This document shows, one piece after another, positions 22,200-33,515 of a DNA stretch of 64,000 bases (the first letter of the stretch is position 1; every line of letters begins with the position of its first letter). Origin of the DNA: Neoceratodus forsteri. Taxonomy: Eukaryota > Chordata > Ceratodontiformes > Ceratodontidae. The stretch lies in the NCBI GenBank assembly GCA_016271365.2, contig CM057456.1, positions 1,400,115,001 through 1,400,179,000 of the forward strand, in the 5' to 3' direction. Below the pieces are notes generated by a model. That model was not told the origin of the DNA. It saw nothing but the letters and a program-made list of their open reading frames with translations, and ran no database searches. The position numbers were made by a program, and so were the translations under genes.

Positions 22200-23100
22200 T
22201 TAGATTGGCAGTAAGAATTTGGGGGCAGAGGTTCTTAAGGGGTTCTGTGGATGGGAGAAGAACATGACTTTTGTCTTATTGTAGTTGATTATTAGACGCT
22301 GGGTGATGAACCAGTGTTCAGCTTCTCGGAAAGAGTGTTGAAGTGTTTGGTGGAGTTTAAGGGGGTCAGGATCAGAGGCGAACAGGACAGCAGCATCTGC
22401 ATATAGGAGCAAGCTGCCGGGCAGGTCAACGGAAGGGAGTTTAGATATAGACTGAACAGTAAAGGGCCAAGAATGGAGCCCTGTGGAACACCAGAGCAGA
22501 TTGGGAGGCTGGGGGTGCCTACCTTGACCTGCTGTGTTCTATCTGACAGATAGTTGGCGAACCAGCTTAAGGCATCATTGGAAAAACCACTGTAGGAGAG
22601 TGTGTTCAGTAAGAGGGCATGGTTTATGGTATCAAATGCCTTAGAGAGGTCCACAAAAATGGCCCCTGTGATGTGGCCATGATCCAAGGTGGAGTGAACT
22701 TGTGAGGTGAATTCAAGGAGGGCAGTGGTGGTACTATGTCCCTTACGGAAGCCATGTTGCTGGTTACATAGAAGGTTATATTTAGTAAGATGATCAGTGA
22801 GTTGATCGGTGACAATGCGCTCTAATGCTTTAGATAGGGGGGTAGAATGGAGATAGGGCGGTAATTGTTAGTGGAGGTGCGGTCCCCACTCTTATGGATG
22901 GAGGTGATGGAAGCCGATTTCCAGCAGGAGGGGAATTTCCTTGACAGAGGGAGTGGTTGAGAATATGGGTGAGCAGGTTTAGGACTTCCAGGAGGGTGAG
23001 GCGGAGAAGTCTTAGGTCAACGGAATCGCTACTATAGTGGGAGTGGCTTAGGGGTTTGGCTGCCACTGGGGTAAGAACATAGATAGAAGGGTGGAGCATA
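22200..23100 (-). pseudogene. L2-like RT (copy B)
   Basis: Minus strand: a VDLRLLRLTLLEVLNLLTHILN finger block (about 23030), FRKGHSTTTALLEF-like (about 22740), TGAIFVDLSKAFDTINHALL (about 22670-22610), CSGVPQGSILGPLLFSLYLNSLP (about 22500-22430), then the polymerase box LYADAAVLF at 22392-22403. The second catalytic aspartate is replaced by alanine. EAEHWFITQRLIINYNKTK (about 22310-22265) follows. Frameshifts fall near 22800 and 22410. Confidence 0.8.
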
Positions 23101-23699
23101 GGGAGGGGTGGGTCCGGGCAGACGAGGGGCGAAGAAAGTGGGGGAGGGGCATGATTGAGATCAGTGAAAGCGGAGTTTAGGGCTGAGACTATACTGGGGG
23201 ATCCAGGAAAGGTTACTCTGTTACCATTTGCTCTGGGGCCAGATTAAGGACTTTGCATGAGAGTTCTTTTATAATATTCAAAATTTGCATCTGGCTCCCA
23301 GGTGGATGTTAAGAAGTTTTGCAATAATCTGCTTTGGCAGTGCACAGGGTCCATATGCACTTGTTATGGGCCTCCCTATACCGTTGCCTGTCTGCAGGGC
23401 ATTGGGTCTCATTTGCAAGATGCCAAAGGGCATCACGATGTCGCAGTAAGTCCAGAAGGTAGTCAGAGAACAAGGGGGCATGGTTACCTTTGAACATTCT
23501 CTTGGTAAAGGGGGGCGAATTTATGACAGGCCGCATTGAAGGTGGCGATAAATAGATCAAGCGCATGATCTGGGTCGAGGGTATTAGCAAGGGGTGTCCA
23601 GTCCCAGCTTCTAAGGTGGGTCTTGAGTTGAGAGGTTTACCAGGCCCAAGTTTGCGTTGTGAGGTAATTTTGGGAGGGGTTGGGGGCAATGCAGGACCA

Positions 23700-24340
23700 A
23701 GTGAAGAGTACAGGAGAATGGTCACTTAGTGCGTTAGGGATACCAAGGTGTTGGTTATTCTATGGGGTGGTTTGTGAAGACTAGATCCAGGAGGGAGGAT
23801 GTCCCCATGCGGGTGTTAAACCCAGGCGGGGGTGGTGACTACCTACGTGAGATCTAGCGCTGTAGCATCATCAATGTACGGGGCGGCTGTCCTGGCCAGC
23901 CAATTTATGTTGAAATCACCCATAACTACTTTTTCATGCTGTGGGGGTAGAGTAGAAAGATAGGTCAAGACGACCTGGAAGGCTTGTTTGTGGTCCCTGG
24001 GAGGGATGTAGACAATGGTGAGTAGGAGAGGGGAAGTTGACCTGCCTGGTGTTAATTTTAGAATGAGAGCCTGTGCCCTTGATGATAGTTGAGCGAGGGG
24101 AGTAATTGGCCCAAAAGCGAGTCCTTAAGATAGACAGCGCAACCGCACCCTCGTTTACCCACCCTATCGGAGCAAAAGAGGAGATATCCAGGGAGGTTAA
24201 CTGCCGAGTCTGGGACAGTGGGGGCGAGCCAGGTTTCGCCCAGTGCTATGATGTCTGGGTGGTGTTGGAGTACCCACCCCTGAAAGGATTCCCATTTTTT
24301 TTGTACAGTAGGCTGCAGATGTTAATAGTGGCAATGCTCA
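23700..24340 (-). pseudogene. L2-like endonuclease (copy B)
   Basis: Minus strand from an INICSLL-like start (about 24320), through HPDIIALGETW and GAVALSIL-like segments, to VMGDFNINWLA (GDFN at 23909-23920), a TSDHSP-like end (about 23730) and downstream linker. AP-type endonuclease, broken by several frameshifts. Confidence 0.65.
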
Positions 24341-24342
24341 GC

Positions 24343-24941
24343 CTACTGACTGATGAAGGGTAGGACAGGGGAGCATTCTGAGTGCCAGGGTTGGGGCGGA
24401 CGTTGCCCTTCAGAAGGAGTAGAAGGACAAGGGACCTGAGTCGATAGTTTCTTGGTAGTGTATTTAGTCAATGACATTTTCATTGTGAGCACCCCATGGT
24501 GGATATCGGAAGTTTCAGGGTATGAGGGGGTTGACAGGAGGAGAAAGTGGGGAAGGGGGAAAGGGTGTGGTGTTGGGGATTTAGCTGTCGGTTGGCAAGA
24601 GGAGGAGCTACAGACAGTAGTTTGCCTTAGGAGATGGCAACTGTGCGGGAGGGTGAAGGTGAGGAAGTTTATGGTAAAGTTTTCTGAGCTGGGGGGGTGT
24701 AGGCAAGGGGGAGCCAGCCTGCTCTTGTACATGCTCACTGCTCAGATGCAGCTGGGGAGGGGGAGCAAGGTGAAGAGTGCCAGTCTGCCTGTAGATAGAG
24801 TGTGATAATTATGTTCCACTTCCCATGAGTGGGAGAGGAAGGCTGGGACCCAAGGGGGAGCAGCAGATAGATAATAAGGAAGGTGGACAGGATCATGGTG
24901 GGGCTGGAGAGATTTCTTATTGCTTTAGTGCTTGGGGACAA
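24343..24941 (-). pseudogene. N-terminal region upstream of the endonuclease (copy B)
   Basis: Minus-strand open stretch of 131 residues (24738-24343), rich in Ser/Pro with CxxC-like spots, directly preceding the endonuclease, and a second open piece at 24941-24735. A comparable stretch precedes the endonuclease of the copy at 39315-39722. It could be an ORF1 or N-terminal extension. No domain is recognised. Confidence 0.4.
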
Positions 24942-25152
24942 GAGCCTAGAAATGAAATAGGACCTCTAGTGGTGGACAAGTATAAGCTGCAGATGAGAAA
25001 GCTGGCTGACAGAATAAAAACATAGAGGGGCGTGTTCTGATATGCTATATAAGTACGAGTCCACCAAGGGTGGTGGTGGTGGGGAGCCGACACTCTGCGT
25101 CGGCAGGGTAAACACAGAGATCCTCCTGTAGTGCGCTGAGCATTGCTTCTAC

Positions 25153-26155
25153 CTGATTTTGAATCGGGGGTGGGGGAGGGCTACTCCAGTAGTCCCTCTT
25201 GACCTCCAGTGACCTCCGACTGGCGACTGGCTGATTTTGAATCGGGGGGTTGGGGGGGCTACTCCAATAGTCCCTTTCAACCTCTGGTGACCTCCAACTG
25301 GCGACTGGCTGATTTTGAATCTGGGGGGCGACTGGCTGTGGAGAAATGAAACAGGAGTCAGCGAGTCACTTTATACTGTTGGTGCACCTGTATCTTGTTG
25401 GGGGAGGGTCTAGGGCCCACGAAGAGCAGGAGTTAACTATAGCCAGACGGACAGCTGCACTTTATTTTACCAGTCGGAGAGAAATTATGATTCGGTTCAC
25501 TGTTAGGGGCAGCGTACTGTTCAAATTAAGGTAACAGACTGACTGGGTTTGCAGAAAAAAACGGAGCAAATGAGAATTAAGGTAACTGACTGGGAGCTCA
25601 GAATACAACAGTTTAGCAGAGAAATACAGTGTAAAAATAAAAGAATTAAGGTAACCGACTGGGAGCTCAGAATACAACAGTTTAGCAGAGAAATACAGTG
25701 TAAAAATAAACTCTCTCTACATGTGTGGCAACTAAAAGGCAGTACAACTCAGTTTGATGCTGTGCATTTTAAAATTAAGTAAAATGGCGCCAAAACACAG
25801 AGATCCTCCTCGTGTGCACTAAGCGTTGCTTCTACCTGATTTTGAATTGGGGAGACAGGGGAGGGCTACTCCAGTAGTCCCTCTCAACCTCCAGCGACCT
25901 CCGACTGGTGACTACTGATTTTGAATCAGGAAGATGGGGGGGCTACTCCAATAGTCCCTTTCAACCTCTGGTGACCTCTGACTGGCGATTGGCTGATTTT
26001 GAATCTGGGGGAGCAAGGAAGGGCTACTACAGTAGTCCCTCTCGACCTCCGATGACCTCCGACTGGTGACTGGCTGATTTTGAATTGGGGGGACGGGGAG
26101 GGCTACTCCAGTAGTCCCTCACTACCTCCGGCGACCTCCAGCTGATGACTGGCTG
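25153..26155. repeat. 78-bp tandem repeats in two arrays (LINE 5' region)
   Basis: A unit starting CTGATTTTGAATC, with GGGCTACTCCAGTAGTCCCT and GACCTCCGACTGGCGACTGG inside, begins at 25153, 25231 and 25309 (partial), and again at 25836, 25915, 25993 and 26074. Unit length is 78-81 bp. Each array is preceded by the same 50-bp lead (AAACACAGAGATCCTCCT.. at about 25109 and 25791), so there is also a higher-order repeat of about 683 bp. The spacer has its own duplication (next entry). Confidence 0.9.
25575..25710. repeat. Tandem duplication in the spacer between the arrays
   Basis: A unit of about 70 bp (AATTAAGGTAACTGACTGGG ... AATACAGTGTAAAAATAAA) occurs at 25575-25640 and 25643-25710 nearly identically, with a partial third copy at about 25525. 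Confidence 0.85.
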
Positions 26156-26160
26156 TATTT

Positions 26161-27344
26161 CCTTGGTGTACCCAGATCCCCCATCTTCTTCAGCAGCCTT
26201 CTTCATTGTATTGAGTCAAATGCCTTGCTTAAGTCATATAGTAAGTCTGTTATGTGCCCCTTGTCAACTACCCTGGTTACAAAGTTAAAGAATACTATTC
26301 AGGTTGGTCTGATAAAAACTCGTTACCATGAACCTGAACTGCTTACTATCCTATAGCCCATCATTCTCCAGATATTCCACTAGGTCTCTTTGACTAGTGT
26401 CTCCATCAGTACCCTACCACGGAGGTAAGATTGACAGGTCTATAGTTTCTCAGCTGCCCTTTGTCCCCTTCCTTGTACAGTGGAACTATGTTTACCATTC
26501 TCCAGTCCTTGGAAACCACACCTTGCTGCAAAGAACTATTGAACAGCCCTGCCAGGGGTTCAGCTAACACAGATGCCAGCTCCCTTAGTACCCTTAGAGG
26601 CATTCCATCCAGCTCCAGGCCTTGTTTACCTTGAGGGCTGCTAACCCTTTTCTGACTCTTTCTCTAGTATATTTCTACAGCTTCATTTCTGGGACCCCCC
26701 TCTATCAGCTGCCTTTATCTTGCTATCTGACAAGTGCTCACTGTTCTCCCTAGTGAATGATGAGCAGAAGTACTGCAGTTGTTCAGTGCAGCTGCTTTCT
26801 GCATGTCTTCCAGACCTGCCCCCCTCCTTTAGCCTGATGATTCCCACTCCCTTTTTTCCCTTATAGATCTAAAAATCTGTTTTCCCCTCCCTTGACCCCT
26901 CCATAGTATGTAGTTCCACATCTGCCTTTGCGATCTTGACTGCTCTCTTGACCTCCATAGTTTTTCCTGATACTTGTCCCATTCTTGTCCCCCCCCCCGT
27001 TTTTCTTTGTACCTTATAAAGGCTTTCTGTTTGACCTGCACTGCCTCCTTGACCCTTTCAGAGGACCGAATTCATCTCTTATACTCGTTTCTCTTGATGA
27101 CTGCTCTTGTGCATGTTTTTGTTGTCTCAAGAATGGCCCCTTTTATAACTCCCCATCTTTCTTCCACTCTCCTGTTGCTGTCTACCCCAGCTAACCTGCT
27201 AGGGGCTAATTCCCTCATTTGGTTGAAGTCATCCCTTCTGAAGTCTAGCACCTCAGACTTAGATGAGGGCTTACAGGTGACCAGGGCCAGCTCAGACCTA
27301 ATAGTGTTGTGGTCACTGGACCCCAGTGTTTATTATCAAATTCC
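26161..27344 (-). pseudogene. CR1 ORF2 fragment: endonuclease end to mid-RT
   Basis: Minus strand. An SDHNTI-like endonuclease end (about 27310) and a VLDFRR-like phrase (about 27245) lead into a basic linker with KQKAFIRYKEKR (about 27025-26990), a PLRVLRELASVLAEPLAGLFNSSLQQGVVSKDWR block (26603-26500), LRNYRPVNLTSVVG (about 26445), and an FDS-type palm block (about 26205). It stops where the L2-like LINE was inserted. Confidence 0.7.
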
Positions 27345-27733
27345 CAGTGTTGGGTACGTTACTTTTTCTATTACTTTTGGAAACTTGTTTCAGAAAGCTC
27401 TGTGCAGTCACTAGCAAGGATGGAGAAGTACTAGAAAAAGTAATACACCTTACAGTTACAATTACTTATGTCTTTTTATACAAAAGAAATATGTAACTGT
27501 AACTGATTGCATTTATTTGAAAGTAACTAGTAACTAATCTATTATTTTCAAAAAAGGTAATCTGTTATCGTTATTTGTTATTTTTGTATTGTTTTTGTAT
27601 AAAAAGAAATAAGTAACTATAATTGTAAGGTGTATTACTTTTTCTAGTACTTCTCTATCCTCGCTAGTGACTGCACAGAGCTTCCTGTAACAAGTTTCCA
27701 AACGTAATAGAAAAAGTAACTTACTCAACATTG
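27345..27733. mobile_element. Palindromic hAT-type MITE, copy 2
   Basis: Same family as 9572-9970: starts CAGTGTTGGGTACGTTAC, ends GTAACTTACTCAACATTG, and is palindromic throughout. Flanking 8-mers CAAATTCC (27337-27344) and AAAATTTC (27734-27741) match at 6 of 8 positions, consistent with an aged hAT target duplication. Inserted in the CR1 host. Confidence 0.8.
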
Positions 27734-27996
27734 AAAATTTCAAATAAATAAATAAATCTCTCTCCCCTTACCTGTTCCCAATTTACTCACTGCCACACCC
27801 TTCCTACTCCACTCATTTCCCTCCTGCTAGCCAGTTTGCTGTGGCCCCCATGCTCCTCTTCCTTTCTAACTCTGTCTTGTTCCTTGCCCTTGCCACTACT
27901 TGCACAGTCTAGTCCCTTTCCTACATCCGGGGGAGACCCTGCTAGGTTCTCCCTGTCCTCCCTTTTATTAGGAAATTCCCAGCTTCTGCCTTCTTC

Positions 27997-29025
27997 TTAT
28001 TCAGTTAAAATGAGGATCCATGTAGACACTAAGCTTCTGCTCAAGTGCACTTGTCCCTCCTTTGTGTAGGTCATCTCCTTGAATAGCTTTCTATCCCAGA
28101 AGTTTCCCCAGTCTCCAACAATTCTATATCCCTCTTCCTGACAGCACCCTTTCAACCAAGCATTGAAATCCTCACTTTTCTCTCTCTCTCTCTCTCTCTT
28201 CCCTCCTTCATGTCTCATACTGGTAGAACCTCTGAAAAGGCCAGTGAGGTTATTGTCTCCTTCAACTACTCCCAACCTTCAGAAGTTGTATTTCACTTCC
28301 TCCAGTCTTTGGTTTGCCACATCATTTGTACCCAAGTGTACAAAGACATGTGGCACCTCCACCATCCTGTTGATCATCCTCCCTGTCTTGTCCTCTTCCT
28401 TAATAGCAGCTGTTCCTGGCACGCATATGACCACTCCCCTCATTGTGCCATCCTAACACACCACTCTCTTCACACCCCTTACCATAGAGATCCCTAACTA
28501 TAAGTACTCTACTGGCTACTTTCTTAGTTGTCACTGCCCTGCTGGCTACCTTTGTATTTCCCACAACCCTGCTGGGTGTTGCACTCCCTGTCTGGTCCTT
28601 CTCTATAACTGGACCACAGCCTCCTCTGGTGAAGTGAGGTAACTGTGCCTCCTGCAGAGGTGAAAAATGGTTTGCTGTCACTATTTCACACCCACGAAAT
28701 ACTTCCTTCCCTCATTCCACCTTCTCACCCCCATTCCCTTGACCAGTGGGCCTCAGAGGGGAGTCGGTAGTGGTTCTGGAATCCAAGCCAGCTGCCGGCA
28801 GAGCAGAAGTATCTCCCCTCCCCCCCCCGTGCTGCTCACAGCTGTGCATGGAACACCTCAAATCTCTTGCATGTGGGTCAGTGACAATATTCCACAGCAC
28901 AGCTGAAGGAATAGTCTCACCACGGTTAATGCAGATAGCGAACTCCCTCTCCGCCCCAAGCTGACTCTCCATTCCTACTTCTAGCAGCATGGTATAACTA
29001 AACCACAGGTAAGTCACTCCTCCTT
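27997..29025 (-). pseudogene. CR1 ORF1 esterase remnant
   Basis: Minus-strand fragments of the SGNH esterase: VHLGTNDVANQRLEEVKYNF (about 28345-28285, the GxND block), then FNAWLKGCCQEEGYRIVGDWGNFW (28175-28100) and a degenerate DGLH region. Upstream at 29017-28712 is a Cys-containing segment in the expected N-terminal position. The catalytic GDS serine block is not clear. A (TC)n run at about 28178-28200 lies in the coding part. Broken. Confidence 0.7.
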
Positions 29026-29095
29026 AACTGGAAATAGTCTGCTCTTTTTGCTTGTTTCTCCACTCTTGTTTGACTACCCCTGACTTCTCCGACTT

Positions 29096-29203
29096 CTATT
29101 TTTGAATTCTTCTAACAAGCTTGTCAGTTCTTCTAAACACCACAAAATAAAATATTTAAGGTTTAGAAGAACTGACAAACCTATTAGAAGAATTCAAAAA
29201 TAG
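29096..29203. repeat. Inverted duplication at the LINE 5' junction
   Basis: 29096-29138 is the reverse complement of 29161-29203 with about four mismatches over 43 bp. The arms are separated by a 22-bp spacer. The right arm is the truncated 5' start of the L2-like LINE, so the left arm looks like an inverted copy made during insertion. Confidence 0.8.
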
Positions 29204-29835
29204 AGAAATAATCACGATGGGCGACTTTTAATCTAAACTGGTTAGGGACTGAAGTTAGTAAATATAAGAAATTATTACAGAACATCAATTTAAATCAACT
29301 AGGTCAAGAAGGAACAAGACTGAACAACAGAACTGGGGAACTGGCATTGCTTGATTGGACACTGGTAGGAAATGAAAGAAACAATAAAGCTACAGGGATA
29401 TTACCAGATGCAATAAGCAATCATCTACCCATATACTGTATATGGAGTAACAAAGGCCAAAAGGGCAAGGAAGAACAGTAGAAATCAGGGCACTAAATGA
29501 TGAAGAAATATCCAATATAAGAAAAGATTTATCTAAAGTAAACTGGAAAGTCTTAGAAGAGATAATAGATGTGAATGATGCAGTAGAACTGTTTTTAAAG
29601 GAATTAAATGGTGTAATTAACAACAGGGCCCCCTTGAAAAAGAAAAGAATTAAAAGAGAAAGTAATAAATGGGTAAATAACAAAGTAATTAAACTTATGA
29701 AAGAATGAGATGCTGCATGGGAGCATCATAAGAATTCAAAATGGAAAAGGGATTGGAGACAATTTAGGCAGTTAAGGAACAAGTGTAAAAAGAAATTAAA
29801 CAGACAAAGGTTGAATATTACAAAATTGAACAACA
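29161..29835 (+). pseudogene. L2-like endonuclease C-terminal half (copy C)
   Basis: LEELTNLLEEFKNREIITMGDFNLNWLG (the GDFN block at about 29216) followed after a small break by VSKYKKLLQNINLNQLGQEGTRL, LLDWTLVGN and the terminal SNHLPI (SDH-equivalent, about 29420). It then continues into a lysine-rich linker. Broken by frameshifts, and the N-terminal half was never inserted. Confidence 0.65.
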
Positions 29836-30445
29836 GATGCCGTCCCGGTGACGCTCAGGTTTGAGGCACTGGACGCCATGCCTCACGTCATGCTGGTGAC
29901 CCAGGTTTGGGAATGAGCACTGGTCATTGTGAGCTGGCAGGGGAGGAGAGGAATCAAGCATCCAATGGACTGCTCTTCCTCTCTGGGGAGGAGGGGTCCA
30001 CATTGGTTGGCGTCTGACTGCCCCCTGGCGGAGGCTGGGGGTCAGGGACACATGCTACACACTGGGAGGAGTTGAGGGCAGATGTCTGGATGGGGATGCG
30101 CACAGACACATGCATGCCCACGGCCACTGGCATCATTGCATGTCCCCCGACTCCGGGGAACTAAGAACAGGAGGAAAAATGGCACCAGTCACGGCAGCTT
30201 GATGGCTGTTCAGCAAGACACCTGGCTCCAAGGGCTCACTGAGACTGGATCCTGTGTTGGCAGAGATAGAAGGGTCTCTCCGCCACCCTGCCATGGGGGG
30301 CAAGCCGCTGGGGTATACAGTGAAGCCCCCTGTGGGAGCCAGAGTGATCTGGATGGCAGCTAGAGGAGGTGGATGCCTGGACATGGTTGGCAGACTGGGA
30401 GCTAAGGTGAGAAAAATTACCAACAAAAAAAAAAAAGAACAACGG
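29836..30445 (+). mobile_element. tRNA-derived SINE (second family), long copy
   Basis: The head region CCTCACGTCATGCTGGTGAC, then CCAGGTTTGGGAATGAGC and GAGCTGGCAGGGGAGG, corresponds piece by piece to the SINE at 60524-60862. The A-rich tail is at about 30420-30440. GAACAAC occurs on both sides (about 29828 and 30437), a possible target duplication. The LINE ORF2 resumes after it. Confidence 0.55.
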
Positions 30446-30489
30446 AAAAATGTTCAACATAAAAAATGTTCTGGGAAGGACTGAATAAT

Positions 30490-31880
30490 TTATTAACACC
30501 AAAAAAGAAATATAACATAACCAGTTTAAATAAGGAGAATAGGGAGATAATTGACAACAAAGAAATGGCCAAGTATCCGAATTAAAATTTACAGACTTAT
30601 CTAAATATTTCTGTGATTTCAAAGAGGTATCAAAACAAATTAATGAACAAAAAAACAGTAAACTGTCCGAAGTTTAACTTTAAATGGATCACTGGGCAGG
30701 AAGTATATAAACACTCACAAAGATTAGACAAATTAAACGGATCAGGGCCACACCTGGTTGAGGCAAGAATTTTGAAGCAGGCAGCAGAGGAACTTGCCTA
30801 TCCATTACAAATAATTCATAATAAATCCTTGACTGCCCAGACTGTGCCTGGTATCTGGAGAAAGTATACATTATTCCAATATTCAAGGGAGATCGGTCCA
30901 ACAATCCAAGTAATTACTGGCCAATATCACTTTTGTCATTAACTGGAAAGATTCAAGAGAGGCTATTACACTCACAGATTTTAGATTACCTTGCAAAATA
31001 TCATAAATTGACAGCAGCTCAACATAGTTTCAAGAGGGGGTGTAGCATGGCGACTGCCTTGGTCAGGTTCACAAATGACCTGCAGGAGAATATAGAGGCA
31101 ATATTTGTTCTGCGGCACTGTGGGGGAGGCATCCATCATTTTGCCTGGACAGATGCCCCCTAGGCCACCACCATGCTGGTCTAACCCGCTGCATCATTGT
31201 GGGACCTGGAATAGTGGACCTGGGTTATGGTAGCCGCCCTTTTGGAATAGGGCGCAGGTGCTGCTATAACACACCCTTGTGCCACACCGCAACAGCTTGC
31301 GGGCGTAGTGGGTGGTGTAGCCCACCCTTGGCACAACCCGCATGCAGCATGGCGCAAGCCACAACTTGGAACTGTAACTTGCATAATTCATGGCATAAGT
31401 TGTGATTTGCACCATAGGGTATGGCATAAATTGCCTGGCGCCATGCGTAATGCAACTTGAAATCAGGCCCCCCCTGTGTTAAAATGGATACATAGTTATT
31501 TAACAAAGAGGAAGCAACAAGTCCGTGTGAATGGGACAGTATCTGATTTTAAGAATGCTCATTACGGGGTACCCCAGGGCTCAATACTGGGACCTATGTT
31601 GTTTTCTTTGCATATTAATGAACTTACAGCAACATGTTCAGGATCTCAAATGGTGTTATATGCTGACAATGTGTGTTATACATGGCTAACAGGGATATAA
31701 AGTTAATAAAACATTTAGAATACGAGTTTGAAAATATGGCTAAGTGCCTTAGTGAAAAAAATTGGTTATGAATGCAAAAAACAAAAGGAATGCTGTTTTG
31801 TTCTAATTACAGACTGAAAGCTATGACAGCACCATTTGAGATTCTGACTGGAGAGGAAACGAAGTTGGACATGGTGTCTG
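30490..31880 (+). pseudogene. L2-like RT (copy C)
   Basis: NGSGPHLVEARILKQAAEELAYPL (about 30735-30800), a VPGIWRK block (about 30845), LLSLTGKIQERLLHSQILDYL (about 30930-30990), AAQHSFKRGCSMATALVRF (about 31015-31070), then after the GC-rich insert VLKWIHSYLTKRKQQVRVNG (31475-31535), GVPQGSILGPMLFSLHINE (31567-31620) and LYADN (about 31657), where the catalytic YADD has become YADN. The FVDLSKAFDTV palm block between is lost at the insert. Dead. Confidence 0.75.
31097..31470. other. GC-rich insert of unknown type
   Basis: Lies inside the RT of copy C and replaces part of it. Rich in short palindromic words (GGCGCC, GCGCAGG, TTGCGGGCG). Its right side reads GGGGGGGCCTGATTTC on the reverse strand, reminiscent of Harbinger-type termini, but no matching left terminus or target duplication was found. 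Confidence 0.3.
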
Positions 31881-31888
31881 ATTTTAAA

Positions 31889-33515
31889 TATTTTATTTAT
31901 TTAGTTTTTGTTAACCGACTAAGTGCGCTAGTCAGCAAGTGACTGTTTTCAGGCACGACCCGGGAGGTACAATTACAATACACAAAGAGTACAGCCAGAT
32001 TATTAAGATGAGTACAAAAAATGCAGAGAGAAATACATATGGCAATGTAACATACATTAGTAAACAAAAATATACTTTAGCACTTGATCATGGAACATAC
32101 TCAAAAATGTGAATAGTAGAAGGCAGAAAATAAGAGAGGATAGGCTTCAGTAGAAAGACACAAGGAAGGAAAACTGGCAAAAGGATGGGAGGGAGAGATT
32201 AAGTGGAAAGGAGGTGCGTCAGATCTCGGCAACAGCGGGGTGAGTACCAACCTGCAGCGGGCCTATGGAGCCGAAAGCGGCAGGCGAAGAGAGGTGGTGG
32301 GGAGCGGTAGTAGAGCGGTAACAGGCTGTAGGAGGTAGGAAAATACAGCCGGTCTGGTGGAACCGATAGGCGGCAGGGGCGAGATGAGGATGCCGGTGAG
32401 AGGATAGAGGCGGAGGAGTTACGCAATAGCGGCAAAAGTGTCAAAGTCAAGCCGAGCCAGTGGAACCAAGAGATGGCAGGGCAGGAAGGGGGTCGGTAGA
32501 TGGTGGGAGTAGCGGTAGTAGGTGGAGAGGTGACTAAGCACAGCCAGGAGGGTGGGGACTAAGGAGGGCATGGATGAGGTAGGAACAGGTAGAGGTGAGT
32601 TTGGTGGGAGTGGCAAAAGGGAAGAGGATATAACAGAAGAAGGGGGAAGAGAGCAGCAGTGGGGTTAAGTGAGGAGGGCTGTGAAGTGAAGATAAGAATG
32701 TCATGGAGTAGAATAGCGACTTACAATTGTCAACAGCTAACATTAGGCTTATAAAGAAACAGGTTAAGGCAACATTAATTACAAGGCACAAAATAAAACA
32801 TTAATTACAAGGCACAGTATAGAACACCCATTTGGACAGGCAAAAGTGCTAGCAATGAGGAAACAGTACAAATGCAGCGGATCAGGTAGGGTCAAAGCAA
32901 ACACATTTGTCCATAGTAGTGAGGAAAGTCCTGAGTTTGCTCTTAAAGTCACATGAGTGGAGACATCTCTTAGATCCTGAGGTAGTAGGTTCCATAGGTG
33001 GGGGCAGCATGATGGAAGAGCCCATGCCCTTTTTGTCCGACAAAAGGGGATGGATAGTAAGGTCTGATCAGCGATCTAAGATTCCTTGTGGGAATGGCGG
33101 CCTGAGGAGATCAGACAGGATAGCAGGCTTGGACGTCCTGGGATGGAATCAACTAAATTGTACAAGTAGTACTGCCTGGTAGAGGAAGGAGAGAGCCAAC
33201 CAAGGTCCTGATATAAGAGACAATGATGCTGCAGCAGAGGTGCTTGGTTGCATACCTGCCACACATTATTGAAGGTAATATCCCATAGTTGCAGTGAAGA
33301 TTTGGTGGCCAAGGACAGGATGGGACACCCATATGTAAGGGTTGGCAATAGAATGCCTCTGGCTATCGCCAATTTAGCAGCAGGGGTGAGCAGGTATTTG
33401 GTTCTATAGGCAGCCCCCAATTTGCAGTTAATTGACTTGCAGGTTTCCTGTATATGTGCTTTCAGGTCCAAGGTTTGATCCAGGTGGATGCCAAGGTAAC
33501 GAAAGGAAGTGACAG
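31889..33515 (-). mobile_element. L2-like LINE (copy D), 5'-truncated, nested in copy C
   Basis: Starts with the family 3' tail in reverse (TTTATTTATTTAGTTTTTGT, then TAACCGACTAAG), a pyrimidine-rich 3'UTR (purine-rich on plus, 32190-32690) and the ORF2 C-terminus. ATAT at both junctions may be the target duplication. The host ORF2 reads through from 31888 to 33516. Confidence 0.8.
33076..33515 (-). pseudogene. L2-like ORF2 C-terminal part (copy D)
   Basis: Minus strand: RYLGIHLDQ start (about 33505), MDLKAHIQETCKSINCKLGAAYR (33471-33400), ARGILLPTLTYGCPILSLA (about 33340), then a domain that follows RT in L2/CR1-like LINEs (LLYQDLGWLSPSSTRQYYL). Open for 131 residues. Confidence 0.7.

Larger units (their letters stand above)
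21237..26155 (-). mobile_element. L2-like LINE (copy B), apparently full length
   Basis: About 4.9 kb on the minus strand. It has a 3' tail of TTTATTTATT type at 21237, ORF2 C-terminus, RT, endonuclease, an N-terminal extension (24340-24940) and a 5' region with 78-bp tandem repeats (25020-26155). It sits inside CR1 RT sequence that resumes on both sides, so both ends are defined by the interrupted host. TATTT occurs at both junctions, although the A/T-rich tail makes the exact duplication ambiguous. Confidence 0.75.
20108..29095 (-). mobile_element. CR1 LINE host (antisense), split by an L2-like LINE and a MITE
   Basis: Three pieces form one element read right to left: ORF1 and 5' part (29095-27742), EN end to mid-RT (27344-26161), and RT C-terminus plus 3'UTR and tail (21236-20108). 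At the L2 junction the RT reads ..LLKKMGDLGTP before the insert and VLSWLEGRQQKVGVNG after it, which joins in family order. A TATTT duplication (21232-21236 and 26156-26160) flanks the L2 insert. The EN N-terminal half is missing. Confidence 0.75.

Noticed and set aside
25153..26155. Regular repeats with spacers, possible CRISPR-like array
   Set aside because: Units are directly abutting 78-bp minisatellite copies without unique spacers, in a eukaryotic transposon context.
28178..28200. Dinucleotide (TC)n microsatellite as a notable feature
   Set aside because: Short and ordinary; noted only inside the CR1 ORF1 remnant.
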